A stretch of 64,000 bases of DNA from Paracoccus sediminis. Lineage in GTDB: Bacteria > Pseudomonadota > Alphaproteobacteria > Rhodobacterales > Rhodobacteraceae. Shown here one piece after another: positions 27,829-36,005 of the stretch (positions within the stretch are counted from its first letter, which is position 1; each line of letters opens with the position of its first letter). The DNA lies in contig NZ_FZNM01000010.1 in the NCBI RefSeq assembly GCF_900188295.1, forward strand, positions 44,107 through 108,106, in the 5' to 3' direction. A program made the translations under genes and the position numbers. The notes under the pieces were generated by a model. That model had not been told where the DNA came from and did no database searches. It saw nothing but the letters and a program-made list of their open reading frames with translations.

Positions 27829-29009
27829 TGTGGCGCAACATCGCCTCGAATTTCCTGACGCTGCTGATCGTGCTGCTGATTGCCGCCGCCGCGGCGGTGG
27901 CCTGGGGCAGGCACCAGTTCAGCGGGCCGGGGCCAAGCGCGGTGGCGCAATGCGTACAGGTGGCGCCGGGCGCCAGCCTGAATGCGGTCAGCCAGCAGCT
28001 GGTGGAACAGGGGGCGGTCAGCAATTCCTATGTTTTCCGGGCCGGTACGGATTACCTTGACAAGGCGCGGGATCTGAAATTCGGCAGCTATCTGGTGCCG
28101 CCCCAGGCCAGCATGGAGGAGATTGTCGGGATCATCACCGAGGGTGGGCCTTCGACCTGCGGGACCGAGGTGCTGGTGCGCGTCGGCGTGCGCGAGAATG
28201 CGGTCCTGCTGCGCGACATGAACCCGGACACAGGCGCCTTCGAGGAAATGGCGCGCTTTGACCCGGCGACCGAAACCGCGCCCGAGGCGATCACCGCGGC
28301 GGTGGACAAGCCGGGCGCGCGGCTGCGCGTCGCCATGGCCGAGGGGGTGACAAGCTGGCAGGTGGTCGAGGCGCTGAAGGCCGCGCCGTTCCTGACCGGC
28401 GAGGTCGAGGACATTCCGGCGGAAGGCAGCCTGGCGCCCGACACCTATGAGGTCGAAAAGGGCGGAAGTCGCAGCGCGCTGCTGGCCCTGATGGCGCAGC
28501 GGCAGGCGGCGATCCTGGCCGCCGAATGGGAGGCGCGGCCGTTCGGCCTGCCCTATGATACGCCCGAGGAGGCGCTCATCATGGCGTCCATCGTGGAAAA
28601 GGAAACCGGGGTCGCGGAGGAGCGCCCGCAGGTCGCCAGCGTCTTTGTCAACCGGCTGGAACGGGGGATGCGGCTGGAAACCGACCCGACGGTGATCTAT
28701 GGCATCACGAACGGGCAGGGTGTTCTGGAACGCGGGCTGCGGCGGTCGGAACTGGCGGCGACCACGCCCTATAACACCTATCGTGTCGACGGGCTGCCGC
28801 CCACGCCCATTGCCAATCCCGGCCGGGCGGCGATCCGGGCGGCGCTGAATCCCGACAGCACCGATTACATCTTCTTCGTGGCGGACGGAACGGGCGGGCA
28901 TGCCTTTTCGCGCACGCTGGAGGAGCACAACGCCGCCGTCGCCCGCTGGCGCGAGATCGAGCGGCAGCGCGGAGAGGATCCGACCAGTCCGGTGCAGGGC
29001 GACGGCTAG
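27825..29009 (+). CDS. mltG: Endolytic murein transglycosylase MltG
   Basis: A 394-residue inner-membrane enzyme that cuts nascent glycan strands and so sets their length. One N-terminal helix (ASNFLTLLIVLLIAAAAAVAW), a LysM-like segment, then the YceG domain with the catalytic Glu in ASIVEKETGV (about 255-262), QVASVFVNRL and the substrate segment TYRVDGLPPTPIANPG. It ends with FFVADGTGGHAFSRTLEEHN. It is read with fabF. Confidence 0.93.
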   Translation: MMWRNIASNFLTLLIVLLIAAAAAVAWGRHQFSGPGPSAVAQCVQVAPGASLNAVSQQLVEQGAVSNSYVFRAGTDYLDKARDLKFGSYLVPPQASMEEIVGIITEGGPSTCGTEVLVRVGVRENAVLLRDMNPDTGAFEEMARFDPATETAPEAITAAVDKPGARLRVAMAEGVTSWQVVEALKAAPFLTGEVEDIPAEGSLAPDTYEVEKGGSRSALLALMAQRQAAILAAEWEARPFGLPYDTPEEALIMASIVEKETGVAEERPQVASVFVNRLERGMRLETDPTVIYGITNGQGVLERGLRRSELAATTPYNTYRVDGLPPTPIANPGRAAIRAALNPDSTDYIFFVADGTGGHAFSRTLEEHNAAVARWREIERQRGEDPTSPVQGDG

Positions 29010-29037
29010 ACGGCCCAAGCCGTTCACGGCATTTGAC

Positions 29038-29083
29038 AAAGCCCGTTCCCTTGCGCAGGCTTGGCGTGCAAGGGGCGGGCTTT
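29038..29083 (+). terminator. Intrinsic terminator after mltG
   Basis: AAAGCCCG and CCCTTGC pair with GCAAGGG and CGGGCTTT around an 13-nt loop with a small internal loop, ending in a TTT run; 28 bases after the mltG stop. Confidence 0.75.
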
Positions 29084-29132
29084 CGTCATGGCGTGAACCG
29101 CGCCGGGCCGCCGCCTTTCAGGAGGATGTGCC

Positions 29133-29570
29133 ATGAAACTGTCCGATATGTTTTCCACCCTGGCCGAGAACGCCCGCACCTATGAAAAACGCGTGGCCGA
29201 ATGGCAGGACGAGATGACCAGCCGCAACGACGAGATGATGAACAGCGCCCGCAAGTGGCAGGACACCGCGATGCAGCGGCAGGACGAGATGAACCGGCAG
29301 ATTCGCGGCTATTTCGACGAAGCCGGCGAAAACGTCCGCAGCCAGTGGCAAACGATGCAGACCGCCTGGGAGGATCAGTTCCAGAAGATGCGCGAAAAGG
29401 GCGAGGAAATGCGCGCCGCCGCGATGAAGTCGGGAAACTTTCCCGAATGGGCCGAAGCCTATGCCGCGCAGATGGTTGGATTTGCCCAGAAGATGCAGGA
29501 CGAGGCCGCCAACGCCATCGCTGCCGCGACCGAAGCCAAGGGCAAGGACAAAGGCAGGAAAAACGTCTGA
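29133..29570 (+). CDS. Hydrophilic coiled-coil protein, function unknown
   Basis: A 145-residue protein, almost entirely helical and rich in Met, Gln, Glu and Lys. Repeated segments WQDEMTSRNDEMM, WQDTAMQRQDEM and W...MQTAWEDQFQKM give a heptad-like pattern over residues 20-95, then an Ala-rich amphipathic tail. There is no signal peptide or membrane segment. It could be a phasin-like or cell-envelope adaptor protein, but no family is recognised. GGAGG precedes the ATG at 29133, and it stands alone between the mltG terminator and the GTA promoter. Confidence 0.65.
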   Translation: MKLSDMFSTLAENARTYEKRVAEWQDEMTSRNDEMMNSARKWQDTAMQRQDEMNRQIRGYFDEAGENVRSQWQTMQTAWEDQFQKMREKGEEMRAAAMKSGNFPEWAEAYAAQMVGFAQKMQDEAANAIAAATEAKGKDKGRKNV

Positions 29571-29705
29571 GAAGCGAATCCCGTTGCGCCCGTCATGGTG
29601 TTTTCCGCAGATGCGCGCAGCCGGTGTTGCACAGGTGTTGCGCATCTTAAACCGTTGTTCGGATAGGTTAATCCTGTCTTGACTGCGCGCGCTTTGGTTT
29701 AGCGA

Positions 29706-29734
29706 TTGACTTGCAGAACGCCCCAGGGTAGAAC
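29706..29734 (+). promoter_or_regulatory. Likely promoter of the gene transfer agent cluster
   Basis: TTGACT (29706-29711), an exact 17-base spacer and TAGAAC (29729-29734). It is the best promoter match upstream of g1 and has the same layout as the atp promoter. Another TTGACT lies at 29679. Confidence 0.55.
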
Positions 29735-29758
29735 ATATCCATGCTGGGAGAAATGGGC

Positions 29759-29800
29759 AAGCGGCCGGGGGGCGACCCCAAGGGCCGCTTTTTCGTTTTT
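29759..29800 (+). terminator. Terminator-like hairpin in the GTA leader
   Basis: AAGCGGCC (29759-29766) pairs with GGCCGCTT (29783-29790), with an inner GGGG/CCCC stem, followed by TTTTTCGTTTTT. It lies between the promoter and g1, so the GTA transcript must read through it. A 42-codon frame starting at ATG 29741, near the expected transcription start, spans it. Confidence 0.6.
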
Positions 29801-29837
29801 CGGCTCGTGCGGACAGGACACGAGGCGGGACAGTTGC

Positions 29838-30251
29838 ATGAACGATATGGAATGGCGCGGGGTCGTTGATCCCGAAGGACCGTTCGTGGCGGGTCAAAAC
29901 CCGGTGCGGGCGGGCGTGAAGCCGGTTGCGAGTGCGGCGGCGGAGGTGGACCCGAACGAGGCCATTGCCGTCGCCGAAGGGTTGTTCTGGTCCTATGTCA
30001 AGGATTTGAAGCGTCACGAAGCCGCGCTGGAAGCTCGCGAAAGCGGGTCCGTGGACCCGGCCGAGCTTAAGGAAGCCATGCAGACCGCGAAGATCGTCCG
30101 CGAGGCGGTGGGTCTTCTGATGGCGGAAAGGAACAGGGTTGACAAGTTACGCAAGGATATCGCCGGAGGGGTCGGAGGAGGAAGCCTCGACCTTGACGCG
30201 GCACGAGATGAAATCGGGCGCCGCCTGGCTTGCCTCCGCCGGGCCGGATGA
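29838..30251 (+). CDS. GTA g1, small terminase-like protein
   Basis: A 137-residue protein, first gene of the gene transfer agent cluster. In Rhodobacter capsulatus g1 acts as the small terminase subunit that guides headful packaging of host DNA. The N-terminal 60 residues are loose and Pro/Val-rich. The centre (AIAVAEGLFWSYVKDLKRHEAALEAR) and the segment to about 110 are helical, as needed for a ring-forming TerS. ATG 29838 is chosen; the frame is open further upstream over the leader hairpin. It overlaps the start of g2 by more than 40 bases, as is usual in these clusters. Identification rests on position and helical pattern more than on motifs. Confidence 0.8.
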   Translation: MNDMEWRGVVDPEGPFVAGQNPVRAGVKPVASAAAEVDPNEAIAVAEGLFWSYVKDLKRHEAALEARESGSVDPAELKEAMQTAKIVREAVGLLMAERNRVDKLRKDIAGGVGGGSLDLDAARDEIGRRLACLRRAG

Positions 30252-31548
30252 GGTTGACGCGTTTCTGGGCAGTTTGTCCGAAAACGCGCTGATGGCGCTG
30301 CCCTGGCTGTTCGAGTTCTGGGCCTTGAGCCACCAGCTGCCCCCCGAGGGCGATTGGAAGACCTGGGTCATCATGGGCGGGCGCGGCGCGGGCAAGACCC
30401 GCGCCGGGTCCGAATGGGTGCGGCGGATGGTCGAAGGAACGACCGCCGCCGCACCGGGGCGCTGCCATCGGCTGGCCCTGGTCGGCGAAACCTTCGACCA
30501 GGTGCGCGAGGTGATGGTGTTCGGCGAAAGCGGCATCCTGGCCTGTTCGCCCCCCGACCGTCGCCCCGTCTGGGAAGCCGGGCGCAAGCGGCTGGTCTGG
30601 GCCAACGGCGCGACCGCCACGGTCTATTCCGCCCACGAACCCGAGGCGTTGCGCGGCCCGCAATTCGACGCGGCCTGGGCGGACGAGCTGGCCAAGTGGA
30701 AGAAGTCCGAGGATGTCTGGGACATGCTGCAATTCGCCCTGCGGCTGGGCGACAATCCGCAGCAGGTGGTCACGACCACGCCGCGCAACGTGGGCGTGCT
30801 GAAGCGGATTCTGGGCAATGCGTCCACGGTCACGACCCACGCGCCCACGGATGCCAACCGCGCCTATCTGGCCGAGAGTTTCCTGGCCGAGGTGGCGTCG
30901 CGTTACGGCGGGACACGGTTGGGGCGTCAGGAACTGGACGGCGTGCTGCTGGACGATGTGGAAGGCGCGCTGTGGACGACCGCGATGCTGGAAGGCTGCC
31001 GCGTGGACCGGGCGCCCAAGCTGTCGCGGGTCGTCGTCGCGGTCGATCCGGCGGTGACGGCGGGCAAGGCCAGCGACGAATGCGGCATCATCGTGGCGGG
31101 TGTCGTGGCCGAGGGCGAGCCGGGCGACTGGCGGACCTATGTGCTGGAGGACGCCACGATCAGGGGCGGCCCGCTGGACTGGGCGCGGGCGGCCATTGCC
31201 GCGATGGATCGCCACGGCGCCGAACGGCTGGTGGCCGAGGTGAACCAAGGCGGCGACCTGGTGGAAACGGTGGTCCGGCAGGTGGATCCGCTGGTTCCGT
31301 TCCGCGCATTGCGGGCCGGTCGCGGCAAGGGTCTCCGGGCCGAGCCAGTGGCGGCGCTTTATGAGCAGGGGCGGGTCAGGCACGTGCGCGGCCTGGGCGC
31401 GCTGGAGGACCAGATGTGCCAGATGACAGTGCGCGGCTTTGAAGGCCGCGGGTCGCCTGACCGGCTGGATGCGCTGGTCTGGGCGGTTCATGAACTGGTG
31501 ATCGAGCCGGGGGCAAGCTGGCGGCGGCCGCAGATGCGGCGGTTGTAA
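30139..31548 (+). CDS. GTA g2, large terminase (TerL)
   Basis: A 469-residue packaging motor with an ATPase and an RNase H-like nuclease. Walker A GGRGAGKT at 80-87, Walker B-type AAWADELAKW, coupling segment TTTPRNVG, and nuclease acidic residues in VVAVDPAVT and further DRLDALVWAVHEL. The TTG at 30139 follows AAGGAACAGGG and is preferred; ATG 30208 (446 residues) lacks a ribosome site but matches the usual start of homologues. GTA terminases package random host DNA. A dispersed repeat and a strong terminator separate it from the portal gene. Confidence 0.93.
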   Translation: MTSYARISPEGSEEEASTLTRHEMKSGAAWLASAGPDEVDAFLGSLSENALMALPWLFEFWALSHQLPPEGDWKTWVIMGGRGAGKTRAGSEWVRRMVEGTTAAAPGRCHRLALVGETFDQVREVMVFGESGILACSPPDRRPVWEAGRKRLVWANGATATVYSAHEPEALRGPQFDAAWADELAKWKKSEDVWDMLQFALRLGDNPQQVVTTTPRNVGVLKRILGNASTVTTHAPTDANRAYLAESFLAEVASRYGGTRLGRQELDGVLLDDVEGALWTTAMLEGCRVDRAPKLSRVVVAVDPAVTAGKASDECGIIVAGVVAEGEPGDWRTYVLEDATIRGGPLDWARAAIAAMDRHGAERLVAEVNQGGDLVETVVRQVDPLVPFRALRAGRGKGLRAEPVAALYEQGRVRHVRGLGALEDQMCQMTVRGFEGRGSPDRLDALVWAVHELVIEPGASWRRPQMRRL

Positions 31549-31590
31549 GCCGGGGCGCTGCCCCGGACCCCGGAATATTTGGACCAAGGC
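31549..31590 (+). repeat. Dispersed intergenic repeat, copy B
   Basis: CCGGGGC...GCCCCGG hairpin, ACCCCGG, then AATATTTGGACCAAGGCAAA. Its right half matches copy A at 26416. Its insertion between two GTA genes is unusual. Confidence 0.5.
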
Positions 31591-31594
31591 AAAG

Positions 31595-31622
31595 AGGCTG
31601 TCCCCATGGACGGCCTTTTTTT
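31595..31622 (+). terminator. Intrinsic terminator-like hairpin between GTA g2 and g3
   Basis: AGGCTGTCC (31595-31603) pairs with GGACGGCCT (31608-31616) around CCAT, with one G-T wobble, then a run of seven T. By rule this is a strong terminator, yet the g3-g15 genes continue on the same strand 20 bases later with no obvious promoter between. Confidence 0.75.
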
Positions 31623-31642
31623 CGTTGGCATGGAGGCGAGAG

Positions 31643-32827
31643 ATGGCGTTTCGGTTGTTTTCGCGGGAGGAAAAGCAGGCTCCCGCGCCAGAAAGAAAGG
31701 CCAGTGCGACGGGCCGGGTCGTGGCCTTCGCCACTGGGGCAGGGCGTGCGGTCTGGTCATCACGGGACACCGCCAGCCTGACGCGGGGCGGGTTCGTGGG
31801 CAATCCTGTCGGCTTTCGCTGTGTCAAGCTGATCGCCGAAGCGGCGGCGGCGGTGCCCCTGGTCTGCGAGGATCGCGAACGGCGCTATGACATCCATCCG
31901 GTCCTGGACCTGCTGCGCCGACCCAATCCGGGGCAGGGCCGAGCCGAGTTGTTCGAGGCGCTGTTCGGACAGATGCTGTTGTCGGGCAACGGCTATGTCG
32001 AGGCGGCGGGCCTTGGCGCCCAGGGACTGCCCGAAGAATTGCATGTGCTGCGGTCAGACCGGATCAGCATCGTCCCCGGAGCCGATGGCTGGCCCGTGGC
32101 CTATGACTATTCGGTCGGCGGGCGCAAGCACCGATTCGACATGACCGGCAGCCCCGATCCGATCTGCCACGTCAAGTCGTTCCATCCCCAGGACGACCAT
32201 TACGGTCTGTCCCCCATGCAGGCGGCGGCGGTGGCGCTGGATGTCCACAACAGCGCATCGGCGTGGTCCAAGGCTCTGCTGGACAACGCCGCGCGACCGT
32301 CCGGCGCCATCGTGTACAAGGGCATGGACGGGCAGGGGGTTCTGTCCCCCGAGCAGTACGACCGGCTGGTGGGCGAGATCGAGATGAACCATCAGGGCGC
32401 GCGCAACGCAGGCCGTCCGATGCTGCTGGAAGGTGGGCTGGACTGGAAGCCAATGGGTTTTTCGCCCAGCGACATGGAGTTCCACGAGACGAAGCTCTCG
32501 GCGGCGCGGGAAATCGCGCTGGCTTTCGGCGTGCCGCCGATGCTGCTGGGGATCCCCGGCGACGCGACCTATGCCAATTATGCGGAAGCGCATCGGGCGT
32601 TCTATCGCCTGACGGTTCTGCCGCTGGCGACGCGGGTTTCGGCATCCGTCGCCTGGTGGCTGTCCGAGCATCTGGGCACCGAGTTCGAACTGCGGCCCGA
32701 TCCCGACCGCATCCCGGCCCTGGCCGAGGAGCGCGACCAGCAATGGGCGCGGATCGGGACGGCGACGTTCCTGACGGATGCGGAAAAGCGGGCGCTGCTG
32801 GGTTTGCCGCCCTTGGCCGGAGCGTGA
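31643..32827 (+). CDS. GTA g3, portal protein
   Basis: A 394-residue HK97-type portal protein that forms the dodecameric DNA gate of the GTA head. Signatures: VGFRCVKLIAEAAAAVPL near the N-terminus, HPVLDLLRRPNPGQ, the loop HVLRSDRISIVPG, FHPQDDHYGLSPMQAAAVALD, and GVPPMLLGIPGDATYANYAEAHRAF. ATG 31643 has GGAGG 7 bases upstream. Length matches RcGTA g3. Confidence 0.95.
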   Translation: MAFRLFSREEKQAPAPERKASATGRVVAFATGAGRAVWSSRDTASLTRGGFVGNPVGFRCVKLIAEAAAAVPLVCEDRERRYDIHPVLDLLRRPNPGQGRAELFEALFGQMLLSGNGYVEAAGLGAQGLPEELHVLRSDRISIVPGADGWPVAYDYSVGGRKHRFDMTGSPDPICHVKSFHPQDDHYGLSPMQAAAVALDVHNSASAWSKALLDNAARPSGAIVYKGMDGQGVLSPEQYDRLVGEIEMNHQGARNAGRPMLLEGGLDWKPMGFSPSDMEFHETKLSAAREIALAFGVPPMLLGIPGDATYANYAEAHRAFYRLTVLPLATRVSASVAWWLSEHLGTEFELRPDPDRIPALAEERDQQWARIGTATFLTDAEKRALLGLPPLAGA

Positions 32828-32831
32828 TCCC

Positions 32832-33065
32832 ATGGAGGGGTCTCGTTTCGTCAAGGATGGTTTCGGCTGGCACGATCAGCGGTTCGAGGCCCAGGAGCGG
32901 ATCATGGCGCTGCAATTCGGCGCCGTCGAAAAGCGGCTGGAGCGGATCGAGGCGCTGATCGAAGGGCTGGAACGGCGGCTGTGGATGACGGTTTACGGCG
33001 TTGTCGCGGTCATCCTGACCCAGGCGGTGCAGGGTATTTTGGAATTCGCGCCGAAAGGAGGCTGA
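32832..33065 (+). CDS. GTA g3.5, small membrane-anchored protein
   Basis: A 77-residue protein with a basic amphipathic N-terminal half (HDQRFEAQERIMALQFGAVEKRLERIEALIEGLERR, likely a coiled coil) and one membrane helix (WMTVYGVVAVILTQAVQGIL). It sits between portal and protease, the place of the small g3.5 gene of RcGTA. Start ATG 32832, four bases after the portal stop. Function unknown. Confidence 0.75.
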   Translation: MEGSRFVKDGFGWHDQRFEAQERIMALQFGAVEKRLERIEALIEGLERRLWMTVYGVVAVILTQAVQGILEFAPKGG

Positions 33066-33068
33066 CGG

Positions 33069-33596
33069 ATGGTTCCGGGACTTGAGGTGAAATTCGCGGG
33101 CGGAGCGCCGGTCTTGTCCGACGGGCAGGTGATCGAGGGTTATGCCAGCCTGTTCGGCGTGACCGACCAGGGGGGCGACGCGGTGGCGCCGGGGGCGTTC
33201 GGCGCATCGCTGGCGCGGCTGGCCGCCAAGGGCGACAAGGTGCGGATGCTGTGGCAGCACGATCCGCAAAAGCCCATCGGCGTCTGGGACGAGATCAGCG
33301 AGGATGAGAAAGGCCTGCGGGTCAAGGGACGCCTGCTGCCCGAGGTAGCCCTGGCCCGCGAGGCTGCCGCGCTGATCCAGGCCGGCGCCATCGACGGATT
33401 GTCGATCGGCTATCGCACGATCCGCGCGGAACGTGACGGCAAGGGGCGCCGCGTCCTGACCGAGGTCGAGTTGTGGGAAGTATCGCTGGTGACGTTTCCC
33501 ATGCTGCCCGAGGCCAAGGTGGGACGGAAGGATGCGGACGATCTGCGCGAGGTTACCGCATTGTTTGCGGCGGCGGCCGAGGCGCTGAGGGTCTGA
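33069..33596 (+). CDS. GTA g4, prohead maturation protease
   Basis: A 175-residue HK97-family serine protease that cleaves the delta domain of the capsid protein. The catalytic His is in MLWQHDPQKPIG and the Ser in GAIDGLSIGYRT, with the strand ELWEVSLVTFPMLPEA after it. The start lies three bases after g3.5. It acts on g5 encoded next. Confidence 0.93.
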   Translation: MVPGLEVKFAGGAPVLSDGQVIEGYASLFGVTDQGGDAVAPGAFGASLARLAAKGDKVRMLWQHDPQKPIGVWDEISEDEKGLRVKGRLLPEVALAREAAALIQAGAIDGLSIGYRTIRAERDGKGRRVLTEVELWEVSLVTFPMLPEAKVGRKDADDLREVTALFAAAAEALRV

Positions 33597-33694
33597 GGTT
33601 TGCGGTGGGATGAACCCACCTTTGGTTTGGGTCGTGTCAACGATCCGAAAAACAGGGGCAGGTCGGCCCCGATCATCGCGATGAGGAGAAAACC

Positions 33695-34858
33695 ATGACC
33701 GAGGTGAAAGCCGCGGACGGTGGCGGCACGGCCGCCGACCTGAAGGGAGCCATGATGGGGTTCGTCAGCGAACTCAAGGGCTTTCGGGACGACATTCAGA
33801 AGAAATTCACTGCACAGGAAGAGCGCATGACCATGCTTGATCGTAAATCCGCCATCCGTGGCCGCACGCCGCTGTCCACCACCGCCGAGGTCGAAGTGCC
33901 GCACCAGAAAGCATTCAACGCCTATCTGCGTAGTGGCGACGACGATGGCCTGCGCGGTCTGGTGATCGAGGAAAAGGGCCTGACGGTCGCCAGCGACGGC
34001 GGCTTTCTGGCTGCGCCGCAGGTGGCCGAGACGGTGCAGAACGTGCTGCGTTCGGGTGCCTCGCTGCGCAGGCTGGCCAATGTCGTAACCATCGAGTCCG
34101 CGACCTATGAAGTGCTGGTCGAAAAGGGTGAGACCGGCGCCGGTTGGGCCGACGAGGCTGCGTCGGCCGATACCGCACCGGGCGGGATCGAACGAATTTC
34201 GATCCCCCTGCATGAGCTGTCTGCCATGCCCAAGGCGAGCCAGCGTCTGCTGGACGACGCGGCATTCGATGTCGAAGCCTGGCTAGCCGAGCGCATCGCC
34301 GACAAGTTCGCCCGGTCCGAGGCTGCGGCGTTCGTCATCGGTGACGGCGTCTCGAAACCCAAGGGCATCCTGTCCTATCCGACCGCGCCCAATGACACGG
34401 CGGGCGAAGGCAAGATCGGCGTGATCGAAACCGGCACCATGGGCGGTTTCGATGCCAATGCCCCGGCGGATGCGCTGATCGACCTGATCTATGCCCTTGG
34501 CGCAGAATATCGTGTCAACGCCTGCTTCGTCATGAACTCGAAGACTGCGGCGGCGATTCGCAAGATGAAGGATGCCGACGGTCGGTTCCTGTGGACCGAC
34601 GCCCTTGCGGCCGGTCAGACGCCTCAGCTTCTGGGCTATCCGGTCATGGTCAGCGAGGACATGCCTGATATCGGCACCGACGCCTTGGCGGTAGCCTTTG
34701 GCGATTTTCGCGCCGCCTATACCATTGTGGAGCGTCCCGATCTTCGTGTTCTGCGCGATCCCTTCAGTGCCAAGCCGCATGTGCTGTTCTATGCGACCAA
34801 GCGTGTTGGCGGCGGCGTGACCGATTTCCGCGCGGTCAAGCTGTTGCAATTCGCCTGA
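33695..34858 (+). CDS. GTA g5, major capsid protein
   Basis: A 387-residue HK97-fold capsid protein. The N-terminal 90 residues or so are the helical delta/scaffold domain removed by g4 (ELKGFRDDIQKKFTAQEERMTMLDRK). The fold follows: N-arm EEKGLTVASDGGFLAAPQVAETV, ATYEVLVEKGETGAGWADE, IPLHELSAMPKASQRLLDDAAFDVEAWL and the C-terminal DLRVLRDPFSAKPHVLFYATKRVGGGV. GAGGAGAAAA precedes the ATG. Hairpins after the gene may stabilise this most needed transcript. Confidence 0.95.
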   Translation: MTEVKAADGGGTAADLKGAMMGFVSELKGFRDDIQKKFTAQEERMTMLDRKSAIRGRTPLSTTAEVEVPHQKAFNAYLRSGDDDGLRGLVIEEKGLTVASDGGFLAAPQVAETVQNVLRSGASLRRLANVVTIESATYEVLVEKGETGAGWADEAASADTAPGGIERISIPLHELSAMPKASQRLLDDAAFDVEAWLAERIADKFARSEAAAFVIGDGVSKPKGILSYPTAPNDTAGEGKIGVIETGTMGGFDANAPADALIDLIYALGAEYRVNACFVMNSKTAAAIRKMKDADGRFLWTDALAAGQTPQLLGYPVMVSEDMPDIGTDALAVAFGDFRAAYTIVERPDLRVLRDPFSAKPHVLFYATKRVGGGVTDFRAVKLLQFA

Positions 34859-34881
34859 TCCCGACACGCGGGATCGGGCGA

Positions 34882-35008
34882 GGGAAAGACCGCGCACCGG
34901 TCGCTGGCCATTCCGGCTTTGCAACTGTCCGCGCGCGCTGATGGTCGGCGTGGCGGCGCGGTCTTTCCCGCCTTGATGCGACGACAAGGCCCCGTTCGGG
35001 GGGCCTTG
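34882..35008 (+). other. Inverted repeat and hairpin after the GTA capsid gene
   Basis: A perfect 14-bp inverted repeat GGGAAAGACCGCGC (34882-34895) / GCGCGGTCTTTCCC (34956-34969) encloses 60 bases; next to it CAAGGCCCC (34985-34993) pairs with GGGGCCTTG (35000-35008), with only a TTCC end. They fill the 194-base gap between g5 and g6. Either transcript stabilisers or partial terminators. Confidence 0.6.
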
Positions 35009-35052
35009 TTCCGGTTGATGACAAGCGGACAGCAGGACGGGAGGTTCGCGAA

Positions 35053-35670
35053 ATGATGCTGATCGAGGAAACGGCGCCCGCAGTTGAGGCGCTGCCTGTC
35101 GCGGCGCTGCGCGAGCATTTGCGGCTTGGCACAGGTTTCGAGATTGCCGAGGACAACGCCGAGGACATGGCGCTGGCGGGCTTTTTGCGCGCTGCGATTG
35201 CCACGATCGAGGCACGCACGGGCAAGGTGCTGCTGACGCGGCGGTTTCGAATGCAACTGGACGACTGGCGCGACCGGCTGGGCCAGACCCTGCCGCTGGC
35301 GCCGGTGATCCTGGTCGAGAAGATCGAGATCGATGACGGTATGGGCACCGTGATCGAGGTGCCGCAGGACAACTGGCGGCTTTTACCGCATGGACAGCGG
35401 CCGATGATCCTTCCGACCGGAGTGATCCTGCCGCATGTCCCCCGCAGGGGTATGGTCAGCGTGACGTTCACGGCGGGATTTGCCGATGTCTGGTCCCAAG
35501 TTCCGGCCGATCTGGCGCAGGCGGTCATCATGCTGGCCGCGCGGTACTATGAAGATCGCAGCTATGACGGAGCAAGGGGTGCCATGCCCTTTGGCGTTAG
35601 CGCGCTGATCGATCGCTGGCGGCAGGTCCGTACCCTAGCGGGCCGCGGCAGTCGAGAGATGCGGCGATGA
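35053..35670 (+). CDS. GTA g6, head-tail connector (adaptor)
   Basis: A 205-residue protein with the gp6-like helical bundle of head-tail adaptors: LAGFLRAAIATIEARTGKVLLTRRF, then a beta insert with RLGQTLPLAPVILVEKIEI and the C-terminal VPADLAQAVIMLAARYYEDRS helix. GGGAGG precedes the start. The stop overlaps g7 (ATGA). Confidence 0.88.
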   Translation: MMLIEETAPAVEALPVAALREHLRLGTGFEIAEDNAEDMALAGFLRAAIATIEARTGKVLLTRRFRMQLDDWRDRLGQTLPLAPVILVEKIEIDDGMGTVIEVPQDNWRLLPHGQRPMILPTGVILPHVPRRGMVSVTFTAGFADVWSQVPADLAQAVIMLAARYYEDRSYDGARGAMPFGVSALIDRWRQVRTLAGRGSREMRR

Positions 35671-36005
35671 GCGGGCCAAAGTTGGGCGTCCGGCTGGACC
35701 TGGAACGCTCGGTTCGCCAACAGGACGGAATGGGCGGCTATCGCATCGTCTGGCAGCCGATCGGCGCATTGTGGGCCGAGATGAGGGCGGGGTCGGGGCA
35801 GGAACGCGGGGCCGAGGTCGGTCCCGAAAGCGTCGTTTCCTGGCGGATCACCGTGCGGGGGGCCAAGGTGGGCGACCTGCGGCGTCCGGTTGCCGGCCAA
35901 CGGCTGCGGATGGGCCGGCGCTTGTTTGCCATCGAGGCCGTGGCCGAACGTGACGTGACAGGACGGTGGCTGACCTGCTTTGCGCGGGAAGAGGAACAGA
36001 CATGA
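35667..36005 (+). CDS. GTA g7, head-tail stopper
   Basis: A 112-residue small beta-barrel protein of the phage head-closure group (SPP1 gp16/HK97 gp9-like): RLDLERSVRQQDGMGGYRIVWQPIGALWAEMR, then SVVSWRITVRGAKVGDLRRPVAGQRLRMGRRLFAIEAVAE. Overlapped by ATGA at both ends with g6 and g8, so the three are translated together. Confidence 0.85.
   Translation: MSGPKLGVRLDLERSVRQQDGMGGYRIVWQPIGALWAEMRAGSGQERGAEVGPESVVSWRITVRGAKVGDLRRPVAGQRLRMGRRLFAIEAVAERDVTGRWLTCFAREEEQT

Noticed and set aside
30067..31827. A 586-codon minus-strand open frame opposite terL
   Set aside because: Runs across the GTA terminase, a terminator and into the portal gene; the product is repetitive Arg/Pro/His and not protein-like.
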